From contig CASDPB010000047.1 of assembly GCA_949282305.1 (NCBI GenBank), forward strand, positions 91,514-155,513: 64,000 nt of DNA, read 5' to 3'. Below are positions 1 to 8,775 of the stretch, one piece after another. The translations under genes and the position numbers were made by a program. Every line of letters starts with the position of its first letter. Positions within the stretch are counted from its first letter, which is position 1. The stretch is from an uncultured Lentisphaeria bacterium (GTDB lineage: Bacteria; Verrucomicrobiota; Lentisphaeria; Victivallales; UBA1829). Under the pieces are notes generated by a model, which saw only the letters and a program-made list of their open reading frames with translations, was not told the DNA's origin and searched no databases.

Positions 1-648
1 ATGCAGGCAGGTGCAGGTCAAAGCTCCGGACAGCCTCCCCTTGTGAAACATCGGAATCCCGATCCGGCTCATTTCCGGAGGATCAAACGGCAGACGCGCA
101 TACCGCCGTTCCCGGCACAGGCGGACAGCCTCCTCCAGCGCATGTTCCGTTCCCCAGTCGCCGCGGCTGCGCTCCGAAAACGGAAAATCAGCCCGGAGAA
201 CCGCGGCTTCCTCTTCCGGCAGGAACGCAAGAAACACAAGCCCGGCAACAGTCCGGTACGGCGGCAGGACGCTTTCCGCGGCGCGGATGTCTCCCTTCAA
301 ATCCTGAGACCGGTTCAAAAAAGCCGTTATCTGGGCTCCCGTAAAACGGGAATAGGTCAAGTCCGCCTCCGGATACCGTTCAATCAAGGACAGCATGACA
401 GCGCGGGCATGGCGGATCAGCTCGCCATGTCTCCGCCGCCTGTGAAGCTCCGTCACCATCGGACCCGGCAGCAGAACATGTTCCTTCCCGCGGCAAATCA
501 TCCCTTCCCTCATCATGGAATTCACCAGATTGTAAACCGTGGTATATTTCAGCTTCATCCCCCTGGCAATATCCGCAAGTCTGACTCCGTCGGGAGAGTC
601 CGCCACAATCTTAAGAATATCCATGCAACGTGAAAAAGACTGAATCAT
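1..648 (-). CDS. IclR-family transcriptional regulator, 3' end cut by window edge
   Basis: Reading leftward from the ATG at 648 gives 216 open codons running off the window. The N-terminus (MIQSFSRCMDILKIVADSPD) and the winged helix-turn-helix after it (LADIARGMKLKYTTVYNLVN, about residues 24-45) are typical of IclR proteins. The rest fits the ligand-binding GAF-like domain; the C-terminal end is missing. IclR proteins usually have about 250 residues, so only a small part is lost. An in-frame GTG at 660 is a possible but less likely start; neither has a strong ribosome site. A promoter and an overlapping palindrome lie just upstream, so self-repression is plausible. The target genes cannot be seen. 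Confidence 0.85.
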   Translation of the reverse strand, partial: MIQSFSRCMDILKIVADSPDGVRLADIARGMKLKYTTVYNLVNSMMREGMICRGKEHVLLPGPMVTELHRRRRHGELIRHARAVMLSLIERYPEADLTYSRFTGAQITAFLNRSQDLKGDIRAAESVLPPYRTVAGLVFLAFLPEEEAAVLRADFPFSERSRGDWGTEHALEEAVRLCRERRYARLPFDPPEMSRIGIPMFHKGRLSGALTCTCLH

Positions 649-696
649 GTTTTCATGCACCGGTAAAAATTCATCAATAATAAAATTTTATTTCCC

Positions 697-734
697 TTAT
701 ATTGAAATATAATATCCGAAACAGTAAAAATCAA
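697..734 (-). promoter_or_regulatory. Promoter of the IclR gene with overlapping palindrome
   Basis: On the minus strand TTGATT (729-734) and TATATT (706-711) are separated by 17 bp. The palindrome TTATATTGAAATATAA at 697-712 covers the -10 box and is a candidate IclR operator. The boxes are seen directly; operator function is inferred. Confidence 0.55.
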
Positions 735-806
735 GCGGAAAAAGTACAAAACAAAATGCCCGGGAATGCCGCAGAAACACGGCAGGGGGGAAGTCCTACG
801 GTTCAA

Positions 807-830
807 GGAAGAATGCCCGCGCATTCTTCC
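807..830 (-). terminator. Perfect hairpin downstream of the TPM gene
   Basis: Arms GGAAGAATGC (807-816) and GCATTCTTCC (821-830) with a four-base loop lie 50 bases past the TPM stop codon. There is no U-run after the stem on either strand, so termination is uncertain. Confidence 0.4.
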
Positions 831-879
831 GGCTCAACGCCGTTTCAAGGAAAAACATTGAAAACAATGAGAGGGAAAT

Positions 880-1581
880 TCACCAGCGCCCGGAGGCGCC
901 GCCGCCACCGAAACGCCCTCCCCTTCCGCCGGAAAATCCGCCGCGGAAAAATCCGCCGCCGGAACTTCCGCCGGAAGCGCCGCCGGAGCGTCCACCAGAC
1001 AGAAAAAGAGAAACAACGACAACGGCTGCGACAATGAGATAATCGGTAATCGTGTTCTTCCCCTTCGCGGAAACCGAAGCGGAGGGAGGTTTCGGCAGAT
1101 TCTCCGGCGCAGTTCCTGTAACCAGTTTCTGAACCTGCCCGACGGCATACACGGCTCCATCGGCATAACGTTCCGCGCGGAAAAATGGCTGCAGTCCGCG
1201 AATGATGTCTCCGGCTCTTGCATCGTTGATGTTTCCCTCCCAGCCGTAACCGATTTCAAGACGCATCCGGCGTTCCGAGGGAACAATAATCAGAATTGCA
1301 CCGTCATCTTTTCCCTTGTTGCCGACTTTCCAGGCATCCGCGATCCTGATTCCGGCTTCTTCAATCGAAATCCCGTTCAGGTGCTTCAATGCAACGACCG
1401 CCATCTGACCGCCGTCCGTCGCTTTTTCAAGTTGCTGAATTGCATCGAGAATCCTGTTTTTTCCCGCTTTGGAAAAAATTCCGGCTTCATCCACAACCCA
1501 TGAAGTATGCCGGGGAACCACAAAATCCGCAGCCATGAGGGGCAATACGGCGAAAGCAAGAAACAGGAAAAGACGTTTCAT
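880..1581 (-). CDS. TPM-domain (YgcG-like) exported membrane protein
   Basis: 233 residues: signal peptide (MKRLFLFLAFAVLPLMA), TPM domain at about 25-150 (TSWVVDEAGIFSKAGKNRI; AILIIVPSERRMRLEIGYG), a transmembrane helix near 178-196 and a Gly/Ser/Arg-rich tail ending in GGGGASGRW. TPM proteins are often found beside LemA, as here: the LemA gene stops 9 bases upstream. The family is linked to envelope function and, in photosynthetic relatives, to photosystem repair; the role in this organism is unknown. The low-complexity tail is common in this family. Confidence 0.85.
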   Translation of the reverse strand: MKRLFLFLAFAVLPLMAADFVVPRHTSWVVDEAGIFSKAGKNRILDAIQQLEKATDGGQMAVVALKHLNGISIEEAGIRIADAWKVGNKGKDDGAILIIVPSERRMRLEIGYGWEGNINDARAGDIIRGLQPFFRAERYADGAVYAVGQVQKLVTGTAPENLPKPPSASVSAKGKNTITDYLIVAAVVVVSLFLSGGRSGGASGGSSGGGFFRGGFSGGRGGRFGGGGASGRW

Positions 1582-1590
1582 GGCAGCACC

Positions 1591-2163
1591 TTAAAAGTTG
1601 ACTGCGGGAACCTTTTCCACGGCGGCACGGCCCGCGGGAGCTTCAAAGAATTCCGCACGCTCCAGACCAAGCCCGGCGGCAAACATGGAGCCGGGAAACT
1701 TGCGGATCGCACTATTGAAATCACGAACCGTCTCATTGTAACGAGTGCGCGCCACGGCAATCCGGTTTTCCGTGCCGGCAAGCTCATCCTGAAGGCGCGC
1801 AAAGTTTTCGTTCGCCATCAGATTCGGATAGGCTTCCGCGACGACAAGCAGACGCCCGAGCGCGCCTTTCAGTGCCGCATCCGCCTCCCCTGCGCCTTCC
1901 GGAGTTTCAGCAGCAAGCAGACGTGAGCGCGCATCGGCAATCTCCGTAAAAATCTTCTCTTCGTGCTTTGCATATCCCTTCACCGTATTCACCAGATTCG
2001 GAATCAGATCACTGCGGCGCTGAAGCTGAGTTTCAATCTGGCTCCATTGCGCCTTGACATTTTCATCCCGCTGGATCAGACCGTTCCGAACGGAAACAAT
2101 CACCAGAGCGGCAAGAATCACGACAACAGCAAAACTTCCGAGTGCAACCCAAAGACTTTTCAT
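1591..2163 (-). CDS. lemA: LemA family protein
   Basis: 190 residues from the second of two adjacent ATGs (2163), chosen because GGGAG sits about 6 bases upstream; the first ATG (2166) would be too close. An N-terminal membrane helix (LWVALGSFAVVVILAALVIV) is followed by the family-diagnostic stretch QWSQIETQLQRRSDLIPNLV and long alpha-helices. LemA proteins are membrane-anchored helical bundles of unclear function. It forms a two-gene operon with the TPM protein. Confidence 0.9.
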   Translation of the reverse strand: MKSLWVALGSFAVVVILAALVIVSVRNGLIQRDENVKAQWSQIETQLQRRSDLIPNLVNTVKGYAKHEEKIFTEIADARSRLLAAETPEGAGEADAALKGALGRLLVVAEAYPNLMANENFARLQDELAGTENRIAVARTRYNETVRDFNSAIRKFPGSMFAAGLGLERAEFFEAPAGRAAVEKVPAVNF

Positions 2164-2208
2164 CATCAACTCCCTTTTTTGAAACGATGCTTCATTGATC
2201 GTCAATGT

Positions 2209-2236
2209 AATATAAATGCAGCGCATCCGAATGCAA
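2209..2236 (-). promoter_or_regulatory. Promoter of lemA-TPM operon
   Basis: Minus strand TTGCAT (2231-2236), 16-bp spacer, TATATT (2209-2214), about 45 bases before the lemA start. Confidence 0.5.
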
Positions 2237-2240
2237 GCAA

Positions 2241-2273
2241 AAAAAGAGCCGACCATGTCCGGCGGCTCTTTTT
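2241..2273 (-). terminator. Intrinsic terminator of the AsmA-like gene
   Basis: AAAAAGAGCCG (2241-2251) pairs with CGGCTCTTTTT (2263-2273). On the minus strand the stem is followed by a U-rich stretch. It lies 23 bases past the AsmA-like stop codon and just before the lemA promoter. Confidence 0.8.
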
Positions 2274-2295
2274 CTTCAGCATATCATGCGGAAAT

Positions 2296-3120
2296 TCATT
2301 TTTTCTTCTCTTCATCTCCGCCGCCCGTCAAGCCTTTCAGAAGCCCGGCGGCAGCCTTGCCGAGATCGCCCGCGCCGTCCGAGAGACTCGTTGCGCCGTC
2401 ACCAAGAACCTGCCCGGCACTGAGCGCGCCGTCTCCGATGGCTTTGCCCGCACTGAGAAGAAGGGACGCCATGACTTTGCTCATCACTTCCGACGATGTA
2501 ATGCCTTCCGGTTCCGTGCCGAGATTCCGGAGATGGACAGGAGGCGCGATCAGAGGAATGACTCTGGTGTCCTCGCGTCCCTTGAGAATCGTATAAACCT
2601 TGATGTCGGAAAGATCAATCCGGTTGATCTGCAGCGGATTGGACTCCGCCTGGACTTTTTTGACATCTTCCGCCTGTTTCCCGTCTTTCGGCGCATTGGA
2701 ACCGGGATTGGAAAACTTATCAATGTTATCCTGAATCTCCGACAAGTTGCTGCGCAGGAAATTCGTCTCCATGTTCAGCTCCACGCCCTCGATTGCGAGT
2801 TTGTCAATCACCATCTTGTCTCCGCTGAACAGGGACGAAGGCACGATAACGACCTCAAATTTTCCGAGTTTGAAGGCATGGGGACTGGAATATCCCTCCG
2901 GATTGCCGACCACCAGGTTGTTAATCCGCAAGGCGCCTTTGAAAGGTTCCAGGGCAATGCTGTCCACCGTTACCGGCACCCCCATGACCATGCTGCCGAA
3001 CGTCTGCACACTGCTCTTCAAAATCAGGGAAAGAGAGAAATAGACGATCACAAGCAGAACTGCGATCACGCCCAATACGATTCCTGAAACAGTCAGGACC
3101 TTCTTTTTGTTGAATTTCAT
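2296..3120 (-). CDS. AsmA-like single-pass envelope protein
   Basis: 274 residues. A Lys-rich N-terminus (MKFNKKK) precedes one membrane helix (about 8-33). The pattern that follows, SIALEPFKGALRINNLVVGNP and IDKLAIEGVELNMETNFLRS, resembles the short beta-repeats of AsmA/DUF748 proteins, which work in outer-membrane lipid homeostasis. The last 60 residues are Gly/Ala/Ser-rich (AGKAIGDGALSAGQVLGDGA) and end in a charged GDEEKKK. AAGGAG sits upstream of the ATG. Family membership is inferred from the pattern only. Confidence 0.6.
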   Translation of the reverse strand: MKFNKKKVLTVSGIVLGVIAVLLVIVYFSLSLILKSSVQTFGSMVMGVPVTVDSIALEPFKGALRINNLVVGNPEGYSSPHAFKLGKFEVVIVPSSLFSGDKMVIDKLAIEGVELNMETNFLRSNLSEIQDNIDKFSNPGSNAPKDGKQAEDVKKVQAESNPLQINRIDLSDIKVYTILKGREDTRVIPLIAPPVHLRNLGTEPEGITSSEVMSKVMASLLLSAGKAIGDGALSAGQVLGDGATSLSDGAGDLGKAAAGLLKGLTGGGDEEKKK

Positions 3121-3213
3121 AACCGCTCCTTATGTTGTTCGAGCAAATCAGCCCTAAGTCGGAATTTAATTCATATTTCCCGCAATGCAACAGGAGAAAA
3201 AGTAAAAATCACC

Positions 3214-3252
3214 AAAAAAAAGAACCCGGAACCATACATGCTCCGGGCTCTC
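3214..3252 (-). terminator. Intrinsic terminator of rpmB
   Basis: Minus strand GAGCCCGGA and TCCGGGTTC form a 9-bp stem followed by eight T residues. It lies 45 bases past the rpmB stop. Confidence 0.9.
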
Positions 3253-3296
3253 TGAATTCATGACCGCAGGTATATGAGCGGAAGAAGGAAAATATC

Positions 3297-3527
3297 TCAG
3301 CAGGCCTTTTTCACCTTGCCGCTGCGGATGCAGGCTGTGCAGACTTTCATTCTTTTGGTTGTTCCGTTGTCATCCACTCTGACAGACTGGATGTTGGGCT
3401 CGAAAATACGCGGAGAAACCTTCACCACGTGCATACCGATACCGCCTTTTTTCTTTGCAAGACCTCTACGGATGATTCTGGAACCGTAGAACTTCTTCTT
3501 TCCACAGATTTCACAAACGTTGCTCAT
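3297..3527 (-). CDS. rpmB: 50S ribosomal protein L28
   Basis: 76 residues beginning MSNVCEICGKKKFYGSRIIR, the usual L28 start, with KVSPRIFEPNIQSVRV in the middle. The CEIC (5-8) and CTAC pairs mark the zinc-binding (C+) form. GAGGTG precedes the ATG. It is a single-gene unit with its own promoter and terminator. Confidence 0.95.
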   Translation of the reverse strand: MSNVCEICGKKKFYGSRIIRRGLAKKKGGIGMHVVKVSPRIFEPNIQSVRVDDNGTTKRMKVCTACIRSGKVKKAC

Positions 3528-3608
3528 TATTACACCTCATATACGTTGCGTATTAAAATTTACCTGTTCAATACATCATTCCAATGTATACGTGAATCAA
3601 GAAACATA

Positions 3609-3636
3609 AATATAACACCCATCCGGAAACTTTCAA
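3609..3636 (-). promoter_or_regulatory. rpmB promoter
   Basis: Minus strand TTGAAA (3631-3636), 16-bp spacer, TATATT (3609-3614); the expected leader is about 75 bases. Confidence 0.6.
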
Positions 3637-3746
3637 GATTTCCAAGCGTTTTTTTTTCGATTTCTTCCCGCTCCGGCGCAACAGCCGCATTCGGCAGCCG
3701 CGGCACGCAGTCAAATCGCGCAGTCAGGTTCCGGAATGAACTGTCG

Positions 3747-5561
3747 TCATTCATAAAGAACAACTACCTTTTTATGAGGCGGTTTCAGCTTCAGCCTCTG
3801 GGCGGTGCCGTTCTGCGTCACGCGGAATCTGCCGCCGCCGTAAAGGTCTGTCAGCATACGCTTCTCCCAGAACCCTGCCGGAAATTCCAATTCGCATCTG
3901 GAAGTCATGGCAGGAAGAAACACAAACAGCATCCGATGCCCTCCGCCGCTCAAAAGTTTCAGGCAGGGAATCGCATTTCCCGGCATCTTCAGAATCCGCA
4001 CCGGGGGGCTGACTTCCGCCGAAGCGCAAAGACGCTGGACGAATTTTTCAAGTTCGGCATTCCGTTTTTCCTGATAGAGCGCAGAAAAATACGGCGCGCA
4101 GAGAATGATTTTCCCTTTGCCGTATTTCACACGGGTTATCAGATCGGCTCCGCTGTTCAGCGCAGTCACAGTTTCCGAAAACTTTTTCACGGGAATATAC
4201 GGAGTCAGAATTTCTCCGGCATTCAAGAAAAACGTCTCTTTGCCGAAACTGTATTTCACACGCTTATTCGCCAGCCGGATCCGTTCCGGCTGTTCCATGA
4301 CACCGGTTGCTTCCGCGACAAAGCGACGCTCCGGGTCAAGGCAGGCACCGACTCCGTCGTAATGCCCGCACTCTCCTTCGCAGAACAATACGCCGCCTTT
4401 CAGTGCAAAATCAAGCAGACGCTCCGTCTCCTGTTCCTCCAGAGCGGCAGCGGCGGGCAGAATCATCAGCTTCAGTCCCGGCGGAAATTCCATGCCGCCG
4501 CCCGTAATCCGGTAGGGTATGGAAGAAGCGGCCAACGCCCTGCCCCAGGACCGGAAAGAGCGTTTATGCAGATCCTTCGGAAGCTCAAACGCTTTATAAA
4601 GAGACTGAGTGGCAAGGCTCTGATACAGTCCGGTTTCCGCGGACACAGACAGTCCGTCACGCAGATTGCGGTATTTTCCCAGAAAGGAAAGGAGTTCCTG
4701 ATCCGCTGCAATCCGCCGGACAGGCTCCGGAGGAAGCTGCAGAGGCGCCGGAACTTTGCAGCAGTCCCTGTATTCAACGGCGGAAGCTCCGCAGGCATAC
4801 GCGCAAAGCGCAAATTCCGCATCCGCCGTTTCCGAAACAGAATTCAGGTGAAGCTGATATGCCTTCCCCGACTCAGCCGCCTCGTGAAGCAAAGTCAACG
4901 CGGAAAGCGTGTCCGGCAGCTCCGGCTTGCGGGAGACGAAAACCGCATGTTCCAGCGCCTGAAAGGAGACGTCGCCGACAGTATTTCTGAGGTCAGCAAG
5001 TTTTCTTTCATAATTCCAGTGCTGGAAAAGCCGCAGTTCCGTTTTCATGCGGATACCGAACAGAGCGGCGTCTTTCACGGAAATGTCTTCCGGGGCATGG
5101 TAACACGTGCAGAGGGTGCGGTTCAGTTCCTCCAGCGAACGATATTTTCCCGTCAGGTAACTCCGGAACATGGAGTCCGAACCCGGATTCTTCTCCGGCT
5201 TGAAAAGAATCTGGAAAAACGCAAGCTCCTGCCGTTTGCAGAGACGGCTTATCACGTGCGCAAGAAAAAGCCGGACACTTCGCCAGGTCTCCGGTTCGTC
5301 AAAGGAGGACTCCGTCTCTCCCGCCCATGGGGGCGTATGGAAGGAAACCGCGGGAACCACCTTGATCCCCGCGGCGGCGGCATCCGCGAAAAAGGAGTCC
5401 ATGAAAGAGTCGTCGTAACGACGGAGCGAGACTTCCGTCATGGCGCGGTCAATCCGGAAACGGACCGCGTCATAAGATTCCTCCTTGAGATGCGCAAAAA
5501 TCCTCCGCCGCGCCGCCGGCGAGTATTCCCGGTAGTCACTGAATGTCGTAATTCTGAACAT
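3747..5561 (-). CDS. Putative glycoside hydrolase, beta-galactosidase (GH42)-like layout
   Basis: 604 residues from the ATG at 5561, 5 bases after the upstream TPR stop; a longer reading would run back into that gene. The first part looks like a TIM-barrel hydrolase (KVVPAVSFHTPPWAGETESS; WRSVRLFLAHVISRLCKRQE). The middle, near 370-450, resembles the flavodoxin-like trimerisation domain of GH42 enzymes (GGGMEFPPGLKLMILPAAAA; GGVLFCEGECGHYDG), and a small beta domain follows. I cannot place the two catalytic Glu residues with confidence. No signal peptide is evident, suggesting action on imported sugars. It is the last gene of the zinc-uptake operon transcript. Family assignment is tentative. 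Confidence 0.55.
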   Translation of the reverse strand: MFRITTFSDYREYSPAARRRIFAHLKEESYDAVRFRIDRAMTEVSLRRYDDSFMDSFFADAAAAGIKVVPAVSFHTPPWAGETESSFDEPETWRSVRLFLAHVISRLCKRQELAFFQILFKPEKNPGSDSMFRSYLTGKYRSLEELNRTLCTCYHAPEDISVKDAALFGIRMKTELRLFQHWNYERKLADLRNTVGDVSFQALEHAVFVSRKPELPDTLSALTLLHEAAESGKAYQLHLNSVSETADAEFALCAYACGASAVEYRDCCKVPAPLQLPPEPVRRIAADQELLSFLGKYRNLRDGLSVSAETGLYQSLATQSLYKAFELPKDLHKRSFRSWGRALAASSIPYRITGGGMEFPPGLKLMILPAAAALEEQETERLLDFALKGGVLFCEGECGHYDGVGACLDPERRFVAEATGVMEQPERIRLANKRVKYSFGKETFFLNAGEILTPYIPVKKFSETVTALNSGADLITRVKYGKGKIILCAPYFSALYQEKRNAELEKFVQRLCASAEVSPPVRILKMPGNAIPCLKLLSGGGHRMLFVFLPAMTSRCELEFPAGFWEKRMLTDLYGGGRFRVTQNGTAQRLKLKPPHKKVVVLYE

Positions 5562-5566
5562 GGAAC

Positions 5567-7105
5567 TCACTTCAGCCGGAATGTTTCCCCCGCACGTCTG
5601 GTCATGTCCGCGATCTTCTCTCCGGCGCCCGGGGGAAGTTTTGCGGTCCTGAGCCATTTCTCAAACAGCGCGGTATCCCAGTCCATATCCTCCGCTCCCT
5701 GCTTGAACTGCGGCAGAAGCCCGTAAAAAGTCTTCATGGCTTCCTCCGCATTTCCGCCGGAGGCGAGCCGGGCGGATGCCGCCAGGTAACTGGAAATGCA
5801 CTTCATGGCTTTGTCGGCGGAACGGAGCAGCGTATCTGAATCAAGAAGTTTCAGAGCCTCCGCATATTTTCCCCGGACGATGTACAGTTCCGCAAGATTG
5901 ATCTGCGTCACCGGCGTGGCGTCTTTCTTCAGCAGTTTTTCATAAGCCTTCTCCGCATCGTCAAGTTTATCGAGGTGCGAGCTGGCAACTGCCAGTCCCT
6001 CCTGCACCTCGGGAAGATCCGCCATGTCAGACGTCTCCGAGAGCTTTTTATAGTCCAGATAAGCCTTTTCGTAGTTGCGCTGCAGCATGTAAGCGCCCGC
6101 CCTCGATATGCGGGCAAAGACATCATTCCCGTCCTGTTTGAGAAGCCCGGAGGCATACTGGACAAGCCCGTCCATATCCTTCAGCAGATAATAGAGCTCA
6201 ATCCGCCCCCGGATAAATTCCACGGCATTGCCGGATACCGCAATCGCCACCTTGATGTCATCCAGCGCCTCCTCCTTCTTCCCGTTCATCGCATGGAGAA
6301 ACGCTCTTTCGCGATAGAAGAACGGATCAGCCGGATTCAGACGGAGCGCCTCATTGAAATAGGCTTCCGCCTCCTTGCGCTGTTCCTTCTTCATGGCGAC
6401 AAGCCCGCGGCAGTAAGGAATCGCCGGATGCTTCGGATTCAGCTTTGTCTCCTTGTCCAGTTCGGCAAGAGCCGCATCATAATTCCGGTTTCTGTAAAAG
6501 TCGAGGAATGCGGAATGAATCACCTTCCAAACGCTCTCACGGATCATGAAGTTGCGCCCCGCGTTCTGATATGCCTTGAGCAGATACTGAAATCCGTCCG
6601 CATACTGATACTGCGCATAGCGGATCATACCAAGCACCAGCAGACAGTCCGGATCTTTCTGATAATCGGGAATGCTTTCGATCTGTTTTGCGGCGTCATC
6701 CAGAAACATCTCGTTGCGGTGCCAGAAGCGCGCCAGTGCGATTTTCCCTTTTTTCAGTCCGCCGTCCGCGGCAATCCGGTAATATTTCGCCGCGGAAATG
6801 CCGTCCTGTTTCACGCCCTGCCCCAGGTCATACATGCAGGCAAGGAGAAGCGCGGATTCCAGATCATTCCTGTCGGCTTCTTCCTGCAGAGTCTCGAACG
6901 CCTCTTTCAGAAGCGCGGCACGTTTCTCCGCCTCCTGTGTTTTCACAGCCTGAAAATAAATCTCCCTGCCGGATTTTTTCACTTCCTGAACAGCCTGCTT
7001 CCGACACTCCGGACTCTCCTGTTCCTCCGTTGCCGCAGTCGAGCAGGAGGAACAGACACCCAGCGCAAGAAGTGCGCCGCCTGCAAGTAACAGTTTATCA
7101 AACAT
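5567..7105 (-). CDS. Exported TPR/Sel1-repeat protein, probable lipoprotein
   Basis: 512 residues. A hydrophobic leader ends in a Cys cluster (LLALGVCSSCSTAA), so lipoprotein export is likely though the lipobox is not canonical. A Sel1-like repeat near 80-125 (LLLACMYDLGQGVKQDGISA) is followed by several TPRs (for example AEAYFNEALRLNPADPFFYR). Such proteins act as protein-binding scaffolds; no enzyme motif is seen. It starts 15 bases after znuB with GGAG upstream and is followed 5 bases later by the glycosidase-like gene, so it is probably co-transcribed with both. Confidence 0.8.
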   Translation of the reverse strand: MFDKLLLAGGALLALGVCSSCSTAATEEQESPECRKQAVQEVKKSGREIYFQAVKTQEAEKRAALLKEAFETLQEEADRNDLESALLLACMYDLGQGVKQDGISAAKYYRIAADGGLKKGKIALARFWHRNEMFLDDAAKQIESIPDYQKDPDCLLVLGMIRYAQYQYADGFQYLLKAYQNAGRNFMIRESVWKVIHSAFLDFYRNRNYDAALAELDKETKLNPKHPAIPYCRGLVAMKKEQRKEAEAYFNEALRLNPADPFFYRERAFLHAMNGKKEEALDDIKVAIAVSGNAVEFIRGRIELYYLLKDMDGLVQYASGLLKQDGNDVFARISRAGAYMLQRNYEKAYLDYKKLSETSDMADLPEVQEGLAVASSHLDKLDDAEKAYEKLLKKDATPVTQINLAELYIVRGKYAEALKLLDSDTLLRSADKAMKCISSYLAASARLASGGNAEEAMKTFYGLLPQFKQGAEDMDWDTALFEKWLRTAKLPPGAGEKIADMTRRAGETFRLK

Positions 7106-7120
7106 GGCAAAATCTCCGTC

Positions 7121-7987
7121 TTAAGATTTTTTTGGTTTCAAGATTCCGAACAGCAGACTGATGCAGAAAATGACACATGCACACAGCACAATGGTCGCAC
7201 CGGACGCCGTTTCCGCCCACGGCTGGGCGGAGATCAGAAGACCCGATATACCGGAACATACACCAATTATGATGGAAATCCAGAACATCATCCCGGAACT
7301 TTTCGACAAATTGCGTGCCGCGGCGGCGGGGACGATCAGAAGCGCGGTCACGAGAAGCACTCCGGCGGATTTTACGGAAAAAATCACAACCAGCGACAAC
7401 AGCGCCACATAAGTATACTGGTAAAAGGCGGTGTGCACCCTGTGGGTACGCGCCAGCTGCTCATGAAGCCCGATCGCATTCAGGCGGTTGTAGGCAAAAA
7501 TCTGAAAAAGGAAGAATGCGCAGAACAGCAGAAACAGATACAGGAGGTCATTGTGCGTGACAGTCAGAATATCCCCGTAAAGAAACACCTGCATGTCTCT
7601 TGCCACATTCGGATTGCGGCTCACAAGGGCAAGCCCGAACGCCACAACCGCGGAGAAGAAGACGCCGATCACCGTATCCGAGGAGAGCGAGGAACGCTGC
7701 TTCATCGCCATGATTCCGACACCGATCGCCAGTGCCAGCAGCGGCATCGTCAGGTCGGGGCTGAGCCCGAAAATGAGTCCGAGCGCCACACCGGCAAAAG
7801 CGGAATGCCCGATCGCGTCCGAAAAAAAAGACATGCGGAAATTCACCACCTGAATTCCGGCGGCGGCAGCCAGAGGCGCCGTCAGCAGAACCCCGAGAAA
7901 AGCCTCCTGCATGAAACGCAGCTTCATACATTCAAACGGCAGCATTCCGACAATGCCGCATAAGAAATCAATTACTGTTTCGAGCAT
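7121..7987 (-). CDS. znuB: Zinc/manganese-type ABC transporter permease
   Basis: 288 residues from the ATG at 7987; an upstream TTG (7996) is possible. About eight membrane helices. Family landmarks include FFSDAIGHSAFAGVALGLIF and SAGVLLVTALLIVPAAAARN. It belongs to the ABC-3 permeases that take up Zn, Mn or Fe. It overlaps the ATPase gene by 16 bases, which suggests coupled translation. The metal is inferred from the partner binding protein. Confidence 0.88.
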   Translation of the reverse strand: MLETVIDFLCGIVGMLPFECMKLRFMQEAFLGVLLTAPLAAAAGIQVVNFRMSFFSDAIGHSAFAGVALGLIFGLSPDLTMPLLALAIGVGIMAMKQRSSLSSDTVIGVFFSAVVAFGLALVSRNPNVARDMQVFLYGDILTVTHNDLLYLFLLFCAFFLFQIFAYNRLNAIGLHEQLARTHRVHTAFYQYTYVALLSLVVIFSVKSAGVLLVTALLIVPAAAARNLSKSSGMMFWISIIIGVCSGISGLLISAQPWAETASGATIVLCACVIFCISLLFGILKPKKS

Positions 7988-8775
7988 AATCTGCAACCGA
8001 CTCCATGTTTGTCATATTTCACCATTCCCATGTGAAGACCGAACGTCGCGGACAATGCGTCCGAGGTAAGAACCTCCTCCGGCACCCCTTCGGCATACAC
8101 CTTTTTATTGATGCAGATCACATGTTCCGCATGTGCGGCAACCATCGAAAGGTCATGACTGACCATCACCTGCGTAAATCCGAGCTTCCGCCGGAACTTT
8201 TCCAGCAGTTCGCAGCAGAGTTGCTCCCCCTTGAAGTCAACTCCCGCGGCGGGTTCGTCGAGGATCAGTATCTCAGGATTCTGCATCAGCGCCTGCGCCA
8301 GCAGAACCCGCTGGAGTTCGCCGCCGGAAAGGGCTCCGAGGCTCCGCTCCGCAAGATGCCCGCATTCCACCTCGGTCAGATACTCCGCGCATTGCCGGCG
8401 GAACGCCTTTGAAATGCCGAAAAAAACGGGACGCCGGACCAGTCCGCCCGCAAGAAACTCAGTTACGGTCAAAGGCATGTCACGGTCGAAAATCAACTTC
8501 TGCGGGACATAGCCGAAACGCGGTTTCCTGCGCGAAAAATTTCCTGAAGCATCTCCGAATTCAATTCTGCCGTTGTAGGGGATGTCCTCAAGCAGCGCTT
8601 TGGTAAGAGTGGTTTTCCCCGCTCCGTTCGGACCCACGATCGCGGTGCACATGCCGCGCGGAATTTCCGCGGAAACATCTTCCAGAATCGAAACCGCACC
8701 GATCCGGACATTTAAGTCGCGTATCCTGACCGCAACATGGCTTCCGCAATGGCATTTGTCTTCTTCCGAATTCAT
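7972..8775 (-). CDS. znuC: Metal ABC transporter ATP-binding protein
   Basis: 267 residues. Walker A GPNGAGKTT (48-56), Q-loop GYVPQK, signature LSGGE (149-153), Walker B ILILDEP (169-175) and switch His in VSHDLSM are all present. The C-terminus ends in Cys-rich GVGCRLCSKQ and the N-terminus has CHCGSH, so both ends could bind metal. The start overlaps the znuA stop by four bases (ATGA). Confidence 0.92.
   Translation of the reverse strand: MNSEEDKCHCGSHVAVRIRDLNVRIGAVSILEDVSAEIPRGMCTAIVGPNGAGKTTLTKALLEDIPYNGRIEFGDASGNFSRRKPRFGYVPQKLIFDRDMPLTVTEFLAGGLVRRPVFFGISKAFRRQCAEYLTEVECGHLAERSLGALSGGELQRVLLAQALMQNPEILILDEPAAGVDFKGEQLCCELLEKFRRKLGFTQVMVSHDLSMVAAHAEHVICINKKVYAEGVPEEVLTSDALSATFGLHMGMVKYDKHGVGCRLCSKQ

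Noticed and set aside
1..633. Plus-strand frame of 210 codons
   Set aside because: Antisense of the truncated IclR gene, which has clear family motifs.
3560..3763. 67-codon minus-strand frame overlapping the glycosidase 3' end
   Set aside because: No ribosome site; it also covers the rpmB promoter.
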